Source: Burkholderia plantarii
Lineage (GTDB): Bacteria > Pseudomonadota > Gammaproteobacteria > Burkholderiales > Burkholderiaceae
DNA length: 64,000 nucleotides
Assembly: GCF_001411805.1 (NCBI RefSeq)
Contig: NZ_CP007213.1
Span: forward strand, 1,178,001 to 1,242,000
Direction: 5' to 3'
Positions 1-8,004 of this stretch are shown piece by piece; within the stretch, counting starts at the first letter, position 1, and the number at the start of each line of letters is the position of its first letter. The notes below the pieces were generated by a model. That model saw only the letters and a program-made list of their open reading frames with translations. It searched no databases and was not told the DNA's origin. The position numbers and the translations under genes are program-made.

Positions 1-67
1 CCATCACCAGCGCGCTCTTGCGCTTGGCCGTCCATCGTTTGATGTCTTCATCCATCTTCGTGCTCAT
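1..67 (-). CDS. IS3-type transposase orfA, N-terminal fragment cut by window edge
   Basis: Read on the minus strand from the ATG at 67, the first 22 codons begin MSTKMDEDIKRWTAKRK, which I recognise as the start of the DUF1153/orfA protein of an IS3-family element (helix-turn-helix DNA-binding subunit of the transposase). An upstream in-frame ATG at 82 is also possible. The rest of the element lies to the left of the window. The strip up to about position 119 is probably the element's non-coding end, but its inverted repeat cannot be confirmed with only one end visible. Confidence 0.6.
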   Translation of the reverse strand, partial: MSTKMDEDIKRWTAKRKSALVM

Positions 68-184
68 CGTCTTTTCATCCATTATGACGTGAGCAGGTTT
101 TCACTGGGTCGGTACAGTCATTCAGCTTGAGGCTTGTTCTGGTAGGATTCACGTCCGGTTGGATGAATCGGAGCACTTCAGCAA

Positions 185-571
185 ATGAAATTCAACATCG
201 AAGGGAAAGCGGAAATCATCGCGCCAACGCCACGACAAATCACTCACGCACTGAAATCGCTGCGCAGCTATGGCAAGTCATCTTATGCGTCTTTGACTGA
301 TGCTAGTGGTGGCTATGTGCAGGTAGCGGGCGGCGGCGTAAGTTGCATGATTGAGCGTTTCCAGTTCGGTTCGCAACGGTGGAGAGCATTCCACGACAAA
401 CCGTCACCTGTACGCCCAGACGGCACCATCCTAGTCTTCCGGGCGGGCAACATTCCGATGCGCTCAGATGAATGGTTCATGGCTGACCAAGTTGTGGAGG
501 TATTTCTGGCCTTCCTCAACGGCGCACCGTACCCACCATTTGTTCATTGGCGGCCAGCGCCGGGCTTTTAA
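185..571 (+). CDS. hypothetical protein, 128 aa
   Basis: A 128-residue reading frame with sensible composition and lower GC than the surrounding chromosome. It has no signal peptide or membrane segment. The middle is rich in Gly/Val/Ser (a GGYVQVAGGG stretch) and the C-terminal third is rich in aromatic residues (DEWFMAD, VHWRP). I do not recognise the family. The size, the single-domain alpha/beta look and the IS-rich setting near a CDI locus would suit an orphan immunity-type protein, but no toxin partner is next to it, so that is only an inference. It starts at ATG 185 with a weak purine stretch upstream. Confidence 0.5.
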   Translation: MKFNIEGKAEIIAPTPRQITHALKSLRSYGKSSYASLTDASGGYVQVAGGGVSCMIERFQFGSQRWRAFHDKPSPVRPDGTILVFRAGNIPMRSDEWFMADQVVEVFLAFLNGAPYPPFVHWRPAPGF

Positions 572-824
572 GGAGGCATCCGCCAGGAGACACTTTCTGC
601 CGGCTTCTGTATTCCGAACTGTCAACGTTTCGAGGTTCGCGTTCGACTGACCGAAAATGGCCGAACTCGGCCTGACGACTACCGTCGCGGCGCCTTGTTG
701 GAAGCTGCGGACGCCGACGGCAGACGGCGACCCGGAGCGGACTGTCAGGCTGCTTCTAAGCAGCCATTCATGCAAGTATCCGACGACACCGACGCATGGC
801 GCTTCATCGCCGCATCCGAGGCCG

Positions 825-1094
825 TCAACGTTGACAATACGCGCGAAACAAAGGGAGCAGTTCTCGATACACCTCTACGTATCTATCGCCACCAACATGT
901 CGAGTCGCACGCGCAACGAAAAATAACTCGTTCCGCAATTCGTTCAACATTGATCGGGGTTTTTGGTTTGCGATAGCCGAGGATTTTTCGAACGAGCCGT
1001 AGTGCTCGTATCCATTAAATGACATCGCAAATGCAAAGATAGCCTGCGCATCGTTGGGGTCAGGTAAATCCGCTTCGCTTACCAGCGTTTCCAT
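825..1094 (-). CDS. small hypothetical protein, 89 aa
   Basis: A minus-strand reading frame from ATG 1094 to TGA at 825-827. It looks protein-like: an acidic N-terminus (PDPNDAQAIFAFAMSFNGYE), then an alpha-helical second half with regular Leu/Arg spacing (RHVGGDRYVEVYRELLPLF). There are no signal peptide or metal-binding residues. I do not know its function. It sits alone between the 185-571 gene and the left end of the IS481-like element, about 40 bp from that end. The 250 bases between 571 and 825 contain only overlapping frames that look like shadows. Confidence 0.45.
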   Translation of the reverse strand: METLVSEADLPDPNDAQAIFAFAMSFNGYEHYGSFEKSSAIANQKPRSMLNELRNELFFVARATRHVGGDRYVEVYRELLPLFRAYCQR

Positions 1095-1134
1095 ATCAAG
1101 AGCCCGAAACTTGGTGATTCAAGGGAATCTTATT

Positions 1135-2350
1135 TGTAGAAGTCGCGACCCGATCTGACAGTTACCCGTTCCGACGGTGCGTGATTGTCAGATCAGATTC
1201 AGGTGGCTCACTTTTTCACGCCACACCTCCTTGCCCGCGATGAGCGGTTTGCAGAGGCGTGCGACCACGATACATCTTACCTTGATGGGTCCGCTCGCCG
1301 TTGTAGTACATCAGCCAGGCATCGAGATCGACCTGCAGCTCCGCCAGCGTCAGATACAGCTTGCGGCGGAACGCGACCAGATAAAACTCCTGCAGGATGG
1401 TTTTGTGGAACTGCTCGCAGATGCCATTCGCCTGCGGATGTCGCGCCTTGGTTCTGGTGTGCTCGATGTCGTCCAGCGCCAGGTACAGCTGATAATCGTG
1501 CGATTCCGGCTTGCTGCAATATTCCGTGCCTCGATCGGTCAGCTTGCGGATCACACCCATGTCGTGCTCCTCGAAGAACGGCAGCACCCGGTCATTGAGC
1601 AGATCGGCCGCCGTGATCGGCGTCTTGGAGGTGTACAGCTTGGCCATGGCCACTTTGCTGTACGTGTCGACGAAAGTCTGCTGGTAGATCCGGCCTACGC
1701 CCTTGATCGTGCCCACCTAGAACGTGTCTTGCGAGCCCAGATAGCCGGGATGAGCGGTTTCGATTTCGCCGTGGGCCACATCGTCGTCCTGCTTTCTTTC
1801 CAGCGCGGCCACCTGGTCCTCGCTCAGCACGATGCTTTTTTCAGCGACCTGCTTCTCCAGCGCCACGAGCCTCAGCTTGAAGGACGACAACGCGTGACGC
1901 AGCCGGATCGAACGAACCCCGGATGCAGACACGAAAATGCCGCGCCGGCGTAATTCGTTGCTGACCCGAACCTGCCCGTGGGCGGGCTGCTCCATGGCAT
2001 AGCCCAGCACGACGATTTCCGTCGATTCATCGACGCGATTCTTGGGATTCGGCTTGCGCCGATTGCTGTCGAACAGGGCATCGATGCCGCCCTCGGCCAC
2101 GGCGTTCTGATAACGGTAGAACGTATCGCGCGAGAGCCCCATCACCTTGCAGGCTTTCGACACGTTGCCCAGCTCGGTGGCCAGATTCAGCAGACCGATC
2201 TTGTGGCGGATGACGTTTTGGTTGAGACTAATCACGGGGTGACTCCTTGGCGCTTGCGCGCTGTTTTGATGAAGATTCGCACCTCTATCAAAACGGGTGA
2301 CCCCACCTCCTGGCAAGGCCTTACTGTCAGATCAAGTCTGAACTTCTACA
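1135..2350 (-). mobile_element. IS481-like insertion sequence
   Basis: The element is bounded by imperfect terminal inverted repeats. The left end (1135 onward) reads TGTAGAAGT, 8 variable bases, then GATCTGACAGT. The complement of the right end (ending at 2350) reads TGTAGAAGT, 8 variable bases, then GATCTGACAGT. It encodes one DDE transposase on the minus strand. Immediately right of 2350 the sequence continues inside an IS5-family transposase gene, so this element is nested at or in an older IS5 copy whose left part is missing. I see no convincing target duplication. Confidence 0.75.
1216..2235 (-). pseudogene. IS481-family transposase interrupted by an amber stop
   Basis: The frame starts at GTG 2235, behind a good Shine-Dalgarno (AAGGAG, read on the minus strand), with an N-terminal helix-turn-helix (SKACKVMGLSRDTFYRY). 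It reaches TAG at 1717-1719 and then continues in the same frame to 1216 as a typical integrase core: FVDTYSKVA (first Asp), LTDRGTEYC (second Asp) and HPQANGICEQFHK (Glu). Thus the whole DDE core lies after the stop. The codon context (DTF-stop-VG) suggests an original Tyr codon. Unless the amber codon is read through, the element cannot move by itself. Confidence 0.8.
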
Positions 2351-2730
2351 CATTACGATCACGGGAGCCAACCGGTACGATTCGATGGCATTCGAGTCCA
2401 CGCTTGATGCCATCCCTGCCGTGGCTGGCCTGACTGGTCAGCCGCGCAAGCGCGCCGACCAAACTGCACGCTGACAAATGTATGCCTTCGCGCTGTCGAC
2501 GTTATCTGAGACAGCGCGGCATCAAGGCCCGTATCGCGCGTCGTGGCGTCGAAAGTCGCGATCGCCTTGGGCGGCATCGTTGGGTGGTCGAACGCACGCA
2601 TGCCTGGTTCGCCGGATTCGGAAAGCTCCGGATTCGCTTCGAGCGCCGCCTCGATATTCATACCGCTTTGCTCGTCCTGGCTGCCGCCATCATCTGCTCG
2701 AGATTCGTGGATGACTTGTTAGCGGTTCTT
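2351..2730 (+). pseudogene. IS5-family transposase, C-terminal relic
   Basis: This stretch matches, in opposite orientation, the last 125 or so codons and the right end of the IS5-family copy at 4436-5308. The shared blocks include TITGANR, QRGIKARIARR, the catalytic-Glu segment VVERTHAWFAG and the C-terminus IICSRF. Near 2452-2490 it has an inserted base (AAGCGCGCCG versus AAGCGGCCG) and a small deletion, so the frame is broken. The terminal bases around 2715-2730 are a decayed version of the intact copy's end. It has lost its front half to the IS481-like insertion. Confidence 0.8.
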
Positions 2731-3403
2731 AGTCACCTGCTTGCCGTGTCGCTACCTGCGCCGCCAGCGCACCAAACAATACGTCAAGACTGAGCTCAAA
2801 GTTGGCCTCCAGGCGTTCCACGGCCAGATGCGGTGCGATGGCCCGTACATGCGGATAGGCGATGCGCTCGGGCGCGTGTTCGAGCAACAGCGTCGTCGCA
2901 TCGTCGACCTGCTCGCGGCTCGCCACCTCGGCTAGTCCGGCGCCGCAGACATAACCGCCGATCAGCCGGAACCAGAAGGCGGATTCTTTCGCGCTCAGGC
3001 CGATTTCGGCGAAGGCCGCGAGCACTTGCTCGTAAAGCGCGAACGCAAAATCGGTATTGAAACGCCTGCTGGCCAGCAGGATGAAGGCGCGCGGATGCGC
3101 AATGGCAACCGCGCGCTGGTTGCGCATAAATTCTCGCAAGCGCTTTAGCGGCGGCAGAGAGGCATTCAGTTGCTGGCCAACCAGTAATTGCTCCATGACG
3201 GCGTCGAGCAATTCGCCCTTGCCCTTGAAGTGATGGTAGATCGCCATGGCCTCCACGCCCAGCCGAGCCCCTAGCCGCCGCATTGAGCAGCCATCCAGCC
3301 CCTCATCGTCAATCAGCGCCAGCGCGGCCTGCGCGATGCGCTCGCGCGTCAGAGGCTCGCGTTGCGTCTCTTTCCGTGCCCCGCCTTTTGAACTTCGTGC
3401 CAT
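2729..3403 (-). CDS. TetR-family transcriptional regulator
   Basis: A 224-aa repressor. Residues 18-65 form the TetR DNA-binding domain (LTRERIAQAALAL followed by the recognition-helix block VEAMAIYHHF), and the rest is an alpha-helical ligand-binding domain of the TetR_C type. It is divergent from the GNAT gene at 3479, and the 75-bp gap contains two palindromes that it probably binds, repressing itself and the acetyltransferase. Its TAA stop lies exactly in the decayed right end of the IS5 relic, so the last few residues may have been supplied by the insertion. The ligand is unknown. Confidence 0.85.
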   Translation of the reverse strand: MARSSKGGARKETQREPLTRERIAQAALALIDDEGLDGCSMRRLGARLGVEAMAIYHHFKGKGELLDAVMEQLLVGQQLNASLPPLKRLREFMRNQRAVAIAHPRAFILLASRRFNTDFAFALYEQVLAAFAEIGLSAKESAFWFRLIGGYVCGAGLAEVASREQVDDATTLLLEHAPERIAYPHVRAIAPHLAVERLEANFELSLDVLFGALAAQVATRQAGD

Positions 3404-3412
3404 GCCTGTCCT

Positions 3413-3466
3413 TTACACCGTAAATTTCGCATGATAATTTCTGCGCCATCGTAACTTACAGTGTAA
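3413..3466. promoter_or_regulatory. two TetR operator-like palindromes in the divergent promoter
   Basis: Two palindromes of the pattern TTACANNGTAA lie 43 bp apart (centre to centre): TTACACCGTAA at 3413-3423, and TTACAGTGTAA at 3456-3466, the latter inside the perfect 13-mer CTTACAGTGTAAG. One sits next to each gene start. The spacing of about four helical turns would place two dimers on the same DNA face. The right palindrome is just ahead of the AAGGA ribosome-binding site of the GNAT gene. Confidence 0.65.
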
Positions 3467-3478
3467 GGAAAAACCACC

Positions 3479-4312
3479 GTGAATGCTTTCCCGACTCCCC
3501 GAGAAACTGCCGCGCTTGCCGATCAGGCCGAAGCCCAGGCCTGGGCGGATTTCATCGCCGCCGCGCCGGAAACCCTCAAAACCGAGTTGTGCCTCGGCGT
3601 CGAGGAGGTGGGGGATGCCACCCTGCTGATCGGCCCCGGCACGTCACTGACCTATTTCAACCGAGTGATCGGCCTGGGCATGCGAGGCGAGGCCACAGCG
3701 AATCAGGTCGATCGGATCGTCGAGCGCTATCGTCGCGCCGGCAGCTCTGAATGGCTCCTGCTCTGGAGCGATCTGGCCCGGCCTGCGACGATGCCCTCTA
3801 TGCTGACTGCCCGGGGCTTCACGTATCCGGCATCAAGCAGCTGGGTCAAGCTATACAGGGACGCGCGAGCGCCCGCGCCGGTCGCGAGTGAACTCGTAAT
3901 CGCAGAGGCCTCGGCCGACCAGGCCGTCGAACTCGCTCGTGTCGTCGTCGGCGTGTTCGGCATGCCGTCCTTCGTCTGCGAATGGCTGGTGCGAGTGCGC
4001 GGCAGGACCGGTTGGAAACTGTATGCGGTGCTCGACGGCGAGCGCATCGTCGGGGGAGGCTGCCTGTTCGTATCGGGCGAACAGGCTTGGTTGGGCTGGG
4101 GAGCGATAGCGGAATCGCACCGCTGCCGTGGTGGCCAAAGCGCCTTGATCGCACGCCGCGTCGAGGATGCCATCGCGTCAGGCGCCCGTCATCTGTTCGC
4201 CGAGACGGGCGAACCCGCAGAAGGCAGCAGCAACGCGTCGCTTGACAACATGCTGCGAAATGGATTTTCCCGAATCGTTTCGCGTCAGAATGTCATGGGG
4301 CCGGCGTTTTGA
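3479..4312 (+). CDS. GNAT-family N-acetyltransferase
   Basis: A 277-aa protein with a GNAT fold. The N-terminal half (about 1-135) is a degenerate GNAT-like repeat. The C-terminal half (about 140-275) has the acetyl-CoA motif A region in variant form (IAESHRCRGGQSALI, where R/Q-x-x-G-x-G/A is expected) and the C-terminal LDNMLRNGFSR strand-helix typical of the family. The GTG start at 3479 is chosen for its AAGGA box about 10 bases upstream. It is divergently paired with the TetR gene, so it is likely an inducible acetylation (resistance-type) enzyme. The substrate cannot be told. The whole pair is bracketed by inverted IS5 copies. Confidence 0.8.
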   Translation: MNAFPTPRETAALADQAEAQAWADFIAAAPETLKTELCLGVEEVGDATLLIGPGTSLTYFNRVIGLGMRGEATANQVDRIVERYRRAGSSEWLLLWSDLARPATMPSMLTARGFTYPASSSWVKLYRDARAPAPVASELVIAEASADQAVELARVVVGVFGMPSFVCEWLVRVRGRTGWKLYAVLDGERIVGGGCLFVSGEQAWLGWGAIAESHRCRGGQSALIARRVEDAIASGARHLFAETGEPAEGSSNASLDNMLRNGFSRIVSRQNVMGPAF

Positions 4313-4435
4313 CACTGAGTGTGCCTATTCAAGCGGTGGTCCGGTTCGAAGGTTGCTTGGTCGAGACCATGATGCCGTTGTTTCAACGCTTGTCCAGATT
4401 GGGGAGCGGTCGCGCTTACGCGAACAGCCCTCCAG

Positions 4436-5308
4436 TAAGAGTCGCTAACACAAGTCATCCGCGAATCTCGAGCAGATGATGGCGGCAGCCAGGACGAGCA
4501 AAGCGGTATGAATATCGAGGCGGCGCTCGAAGCGAATCCGGAGCTTTCCGAATCCGGCGAACCAGGCATGCGTGCGTTCGACCACCCAACGATGCCGCCC
4601 AAGGCGATCGCGACTTTCGACACCACGACGCGCGATACGTGCCTTGATGCCGCGCTGTCTCAGATAACGTCGACAGCGCGCAAAGTCATACCCTTTGTCA
4701 GCGTGCAGTTTGGTCGGCCGCTTGCGCGGCTGACCAGTCAGGCCAGCCACGGCAGGGATGGCATCAAGCGTGGACTCGAATGCCATCGAATCGTGCCGAT
4801 TGGCTCCCGTGATCGTGACAGCCAGCGGGATGCCGCGTGCATCTACGATGATGTGTCGCTTCGATCCGAAGCTTGCCTCGATCGGTCGGATTGGGGCCGG
4901 TCTCCTGGCCCCCCGGGGGCTGGAAACGCTGGCGCCATCAAGACACGCGCGTTCCCAATCAATCTGGTCGTGCTCACGCAGCCGACGCAGCATCGCCAGA
5001 TGCAGCCGATGCCATACACCGGCCGCTTGCCAGTCTCGCAGACGTCGCCAGCACGTCATGCCGCTGCCGAAGCCCAGTTCTTGCCGGAGGTCTTTCCACG
5101 GGATACCGGTTTGCAGCACATACAGGATGCCATTGAGCGCAGATCGGTCATCGACCGTGCGTCGCCGTCCGCCTTTGGGTGAGGGAGTGATTTCCGGAAT
5201 CAGAGGTTCCAGCACCACCCCACAACTCGTTGCTGATTTTGCGTCTTGCCATGTCGCAGACGATACGACTTCTGCTATGTCATGTCTAGGTTGCGTTAGC
5301 GACTCTTA
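4436..5308 (-). mobile_element. IS5-family insertion sequence, near intact
   Basis: Terminal inverted repeats are clear: TAAGAGTCGCTAAC at 4436-4449 and its complement GTTAGCGACTCTTA at 5295-5308. The outermost TA on both sides may be the TA target duplication usual for the IS427 group. The element carries one transposase gene on the minus strand. It is in inverted orientation to the relic at 2351-2730, and together they flank the TetR/GNAT pair. Confidence 0.85.
4445..5252 (-). pseudogene. IS5-family transposase with a start-proximal frameshift
   Basis: The expected start is ATG 5252 (MARRKISNELW). After codon 11 an extra G in a G-run (near 5219-5222) throws the frame, and the main body (257 codons from GTG 5218, MVLEPLIPE onward) lies in the next frame. 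The body has the complete DDE set: LDGAS (Asp), LHADKGYD (Asp) and VVERTHAWF (Glu), with the IS5-type helix segments. It could be made from the internal GTG or by frameshifting, but no slippery heptamer stands out, so it may be a simple mutation. Confidence 0.75.
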
Positions 5309-5844
5309 GACCATCCCGAAACAGCCGAACGACGTTGGCCGTAAGCGACGCCTCTGATTGTCGGCAATCTGGCCGACGCCGATGAACGCCTCATGGCCGG
5401 CTACTGCCGGCCGAGCCCTGGCGTGGCTACCTGCCTGACCGTAGGGCGACGTCCGGCCGCGAAGTGCCCGAGGTCTTCCATTTTCAGTAGCGCCTGGCTC
5501 AAGAGTCCGGGAGTTGACGGGTGGGCATCGAGACAAGCTCCACGACGGCGGCGGATTTGATGTTGCAGGTCAACGCCGCCGGCCGGCCCGCTAGCGCCGC
5601 ATCCAGGTTTTTCTGAACCGGCAAGGCCAGGTGCCTGCAAACGACGACTGGACGAAACCCGTAGCAGGGTGGATCGATTCATTCGTTACCGTTCTGCCGC
5701 CGGTCGTCATAAATATTTCACCTCAACCCTAAAGATCACCTCCTGTCGGTCCGATAACAACGGTCTGTCGGCAAGACTTGCGCCGTCACGAAAAGACCAA
5801 CAGATCCGCACGAACGCCGGACGGCGCGTGCCAGACCGCGAAAA
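5309..5844. other. non-coding gap upstream of the TPS operon
   Basis: No reading frame here looks like a protein on either strand. The left 350 bases resemble decayed coding DNA. The last 140 bases, from about 5700, turn AT-richer (CATAAATATTTCACC, then CTAAAGATCACC) and are the likely promoter and leader of the TPS operon that starts at 5845, but no consensus -35/-10 pair is clear enough to call. Confidence 0.4.
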
Positions 5845-8004
5845 ATGAAGATACGAGAGTGGGCCGGACACGCGAGCGGGGGCTTGCGCGTGCTGGGGCA
5901 AATGATGATCGTCGCATCGATGCTGGCGCCGCTGTGGGCGGCCGCCGCCGGCATCGTGCCGGACGGCGGTACGCAGACGAGCGTGTCGGCGGGGGCCGGC
6001 GGGCGCCAGATCGTCAACATCGCGCCTGCGGTGGCAGGCGTGTCGCAGAACACCTACAGCAGTTTCAACGTGTCGACGGCGGGCGCCTCGCTCAACAACG
6101 TCGGCATCAACGCGCGCACCATCGTCAACCAGGTGACGGGCACCGACCGCAGCCTGATCGAAGGCAACATCGACGTGCTCGGCAGCACGCGCGCCAACCT
6201 GATCCTCGCCAATCCGAACGGCATCACGGTCAATGGCGGCTCATTCACCAACACCGGCCACGTGGTGCTGTCGACCGGCAACGTGTCGTTCGACGACATC
6301 GCCATCGCCCCCGGCGTGATCCGCCGCGACGTGGTGCTCGACACCGATGCCGGCACCATCGTGGTGGGCCCGAACGGGCTGACCAGCGCGCTGATCTCGC
6401 TCGACCTGATCGCCAAGAACCTGCTGATCGAGGGCCCGGTCAACAACACCTTCAGCTCCAGCACGGCCGGGCTGCGCCTGCTGGCCGGCACGAGCCGCGT
6501 GCAGCTCGACACCAGCATTTCGCCGACCGACAATGCCAACGACTGGCTGACCCGCTTCACGCCGTCCACCCTCGACACCGCGAAATCGTTCGCGATCGAC
6601 ATCACGGCGGCCGGCAGCCTGACGAGTGGCCGGGTGCAACTGATCGTGAACGATCGCGGGCCCGGCGTGCGCAGCGCGGGGCCGCTGAACGCCTCGCTCG
6701 GCGACTTCACGCTGTCGTCGAACGGCAGCGTGCAATTCTCCGAGACCTCGCTCGCGGCGGCCGGCAGCGCCGAATTCGACGTGCGCGACGCGTTCTCGAT
6801 GGCGGACACGCAGCTGAAGGCCAGCGCGGGCCACGTGACGCTCACGGCCAGCGGGCCGCTCACGCTGCTCGGCAGCAGCATCCTCGCCAACGACGACATC
6901 AAGCTGTCGGCCAACGGCATGCTGTTCGGGCCCAGCGTCGCGGCGGCCGGCTCGACCATCGCGTCGGCGTCGGGCGGCGTGGTGCTGACGAGCGGCGGCG
7001 ACATCGCCAGCACCGGCACGCTCGTGCAGGGACAGACGGCGATCGCCGGCGACACGGATTCGCGCGGCGCCGTCACGCTCACGGCGGCCGGCTCGATCGT
7101 CAATCAATCGCTGCCGGGCACCCAGCTCGGCGTCCTGTTCGGCGTGGCGGGCGACGTGTCGTTGAGCGCCGGCGGCGGCGTGACCAACCGGAACGCGCGG
7201 ATCCTGTCGAACCAGAACGTGTCGATCGCCGCGGGCGGCGACGTGCTCAACGTGGTCGATCACACCTCGGGTGCGGACGACGGCGCGCAGATCGCCTATT
7301 CGTCGCGCGGCAGCAGCTTCCTGTTCCTCACGCATCGCACCAGCGGCTTCACGGTGGATTACGGCGAGATCGTCGATCCGGCCAAGCTCGCCTACATCAC
7401 CGCCGACGCGGGCAACGTGACGATCCGCGGCGCCAACGTGGTCAACACGGGCGGCTCGATCCTGTCGAACGACGGCGCGATCGACATCGCGGCACTCGGC
7501 TCGCTGACGACGCAGGCGGTGTTCACGGGCCAGGCGCAGCTCGAGCGTTCCTGCTTCATCTTCTGCCATTCGCGCGCGTCCAGCACGGTGCAGGCGTTCG
7601 GCGGCGCGATCGAGGCCGGCACGGACATCACGCTGAAGGCCGGCACGCAGATCACCAACATCGGCGGCACGGTGTACGCGACCCACAATCTGCGCCTCGA
7701 CGCGCCGGTGACGCTGGCTCAGGCGGTGCTCGGCTACAGCACGATCAATCGCACGAGCGATCTGAAGGCCTGGTTCGGCAACAGCTGGGCCGCGATCTAC
7801 GCGACCGACACGGGCGGCATCTTCGACAGCAAGTCGGGCCAGGTGGAGCTGACCGGCGAAGGCCGAATCGACGGCGGCGCGTTCAACGCGCCGGGCGGCG
7901 TCTCGGCGGCGGGCGGCATCGTCACGGTGCGCGCGCCGCGGCGCGATCCGGTCACGATCGGCGCGGGCAACCATCTCGGCCTGGTGTCCTGGTTCGGGCT
8001 ATGA
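5845..8004 (+). CDS. short TPS-domain exoprotein (filamentous haemagglutinin N-terminal domain), 719 aa
   Basis: This is an exported TpsA-type protein. A hydrophobic signal segment (about residues 15-36, ending in AAAA-G) is followed by the two-partner secretion domain, with the hallmark motifs NIAPAVAGVSQNTY, IVNQV and NPNG (N123-G126). The rest is predicted right-handed beta-helix of GG/NG-rich repeats. It ends at residue 719 without a toxin-like tail. The only cysteines seen are a close pair, CFIFC (about residues 569-573). The stop overlaps the TpsB start (ATGA), so the two are translationally coupled. It is much shorter than FhaB/CdiA proteins, and could be an adhesin, a decoy or an accessory factor for the giant exoprotein downstream. 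Confidence 0.85.
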   Translation: MKIREWAGHASGGLRVLGQMMIVASMLAPLWAAAAGIVPDGGTQTSVSAGAGGRQIVNIAPAVAGVSQNTYSSFNVSTAGASLNNVGINARTIVNQVTGTDRSLIEGNIDVLGSTRANLILANPNGITVNGGSFTNTGHVVLSTGNVSFDDIAIAPGVIRRDVVLDTDAGTIVVGPNGLTSALISLDLIAKNLLIEGPVNNTFSSSTAGLRLLAGTSRVQLDTSISPTDNANDWLTRFTPSTLDTAKSFAIDITAAGSLTSGRVQLIVNDRGPGVRSAGPLNASLGDFTLSSNGSVQFSETSLAAAGSAEFDVRDAFSMADTQLKASAGHVTLTASGPLTLLGSSILANDDIKLSANGMLFGPSVAAAGSTIASASGGVVLTSGGDIASTGTLVQGQTAIAGDTDSRGAVTLTAAGSIVNQSLPGTQLGVLFGVAGDVSLSAGGGVTNRNARILSNQNVSIAAGGDVLNVVDHTSGADDGAQIAYSSRGSSFLFLTHRTSGFTVDYGEIVDPAKLAYITADAGNVTIRGANVVNTGGSILSNDGAIDIAALGSLTTQAVFTGQAQLERSCFIFCHSRASSTVQAFGGAIEAGTDITLKAGTQITNIGGTVYATHNLRLDAPVTLAQAVLGYSTINRTSDLKAWFGNSWAAIYATDTGGIFDSKSGQVELTGEGRIDGGAFNAPGGVSAAGGIVTVRAPRRDPVTIGAGNHLGLVSWFGL

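Noticed and set aside
1177..1953. 258-codon plus-strand frame over the IS481-like transposase
   Set aside because: Antisense to a clear DDE transposase and without a recognisable fold.
4313..4435. Possible short gene between the GNAT gene and the IS5 element
   Set aside because: No frame with start, ribosome site and protein-like composition; probably leftover mobile DNA.
5778..8000. Plus-strand frame extending the TpsB gene upstream through the 719-aa gene
   Set aside because: Its first 740 codons are Arg/His-rich shadow translation. The real TpsB starts at 8001 with a signal peptide.
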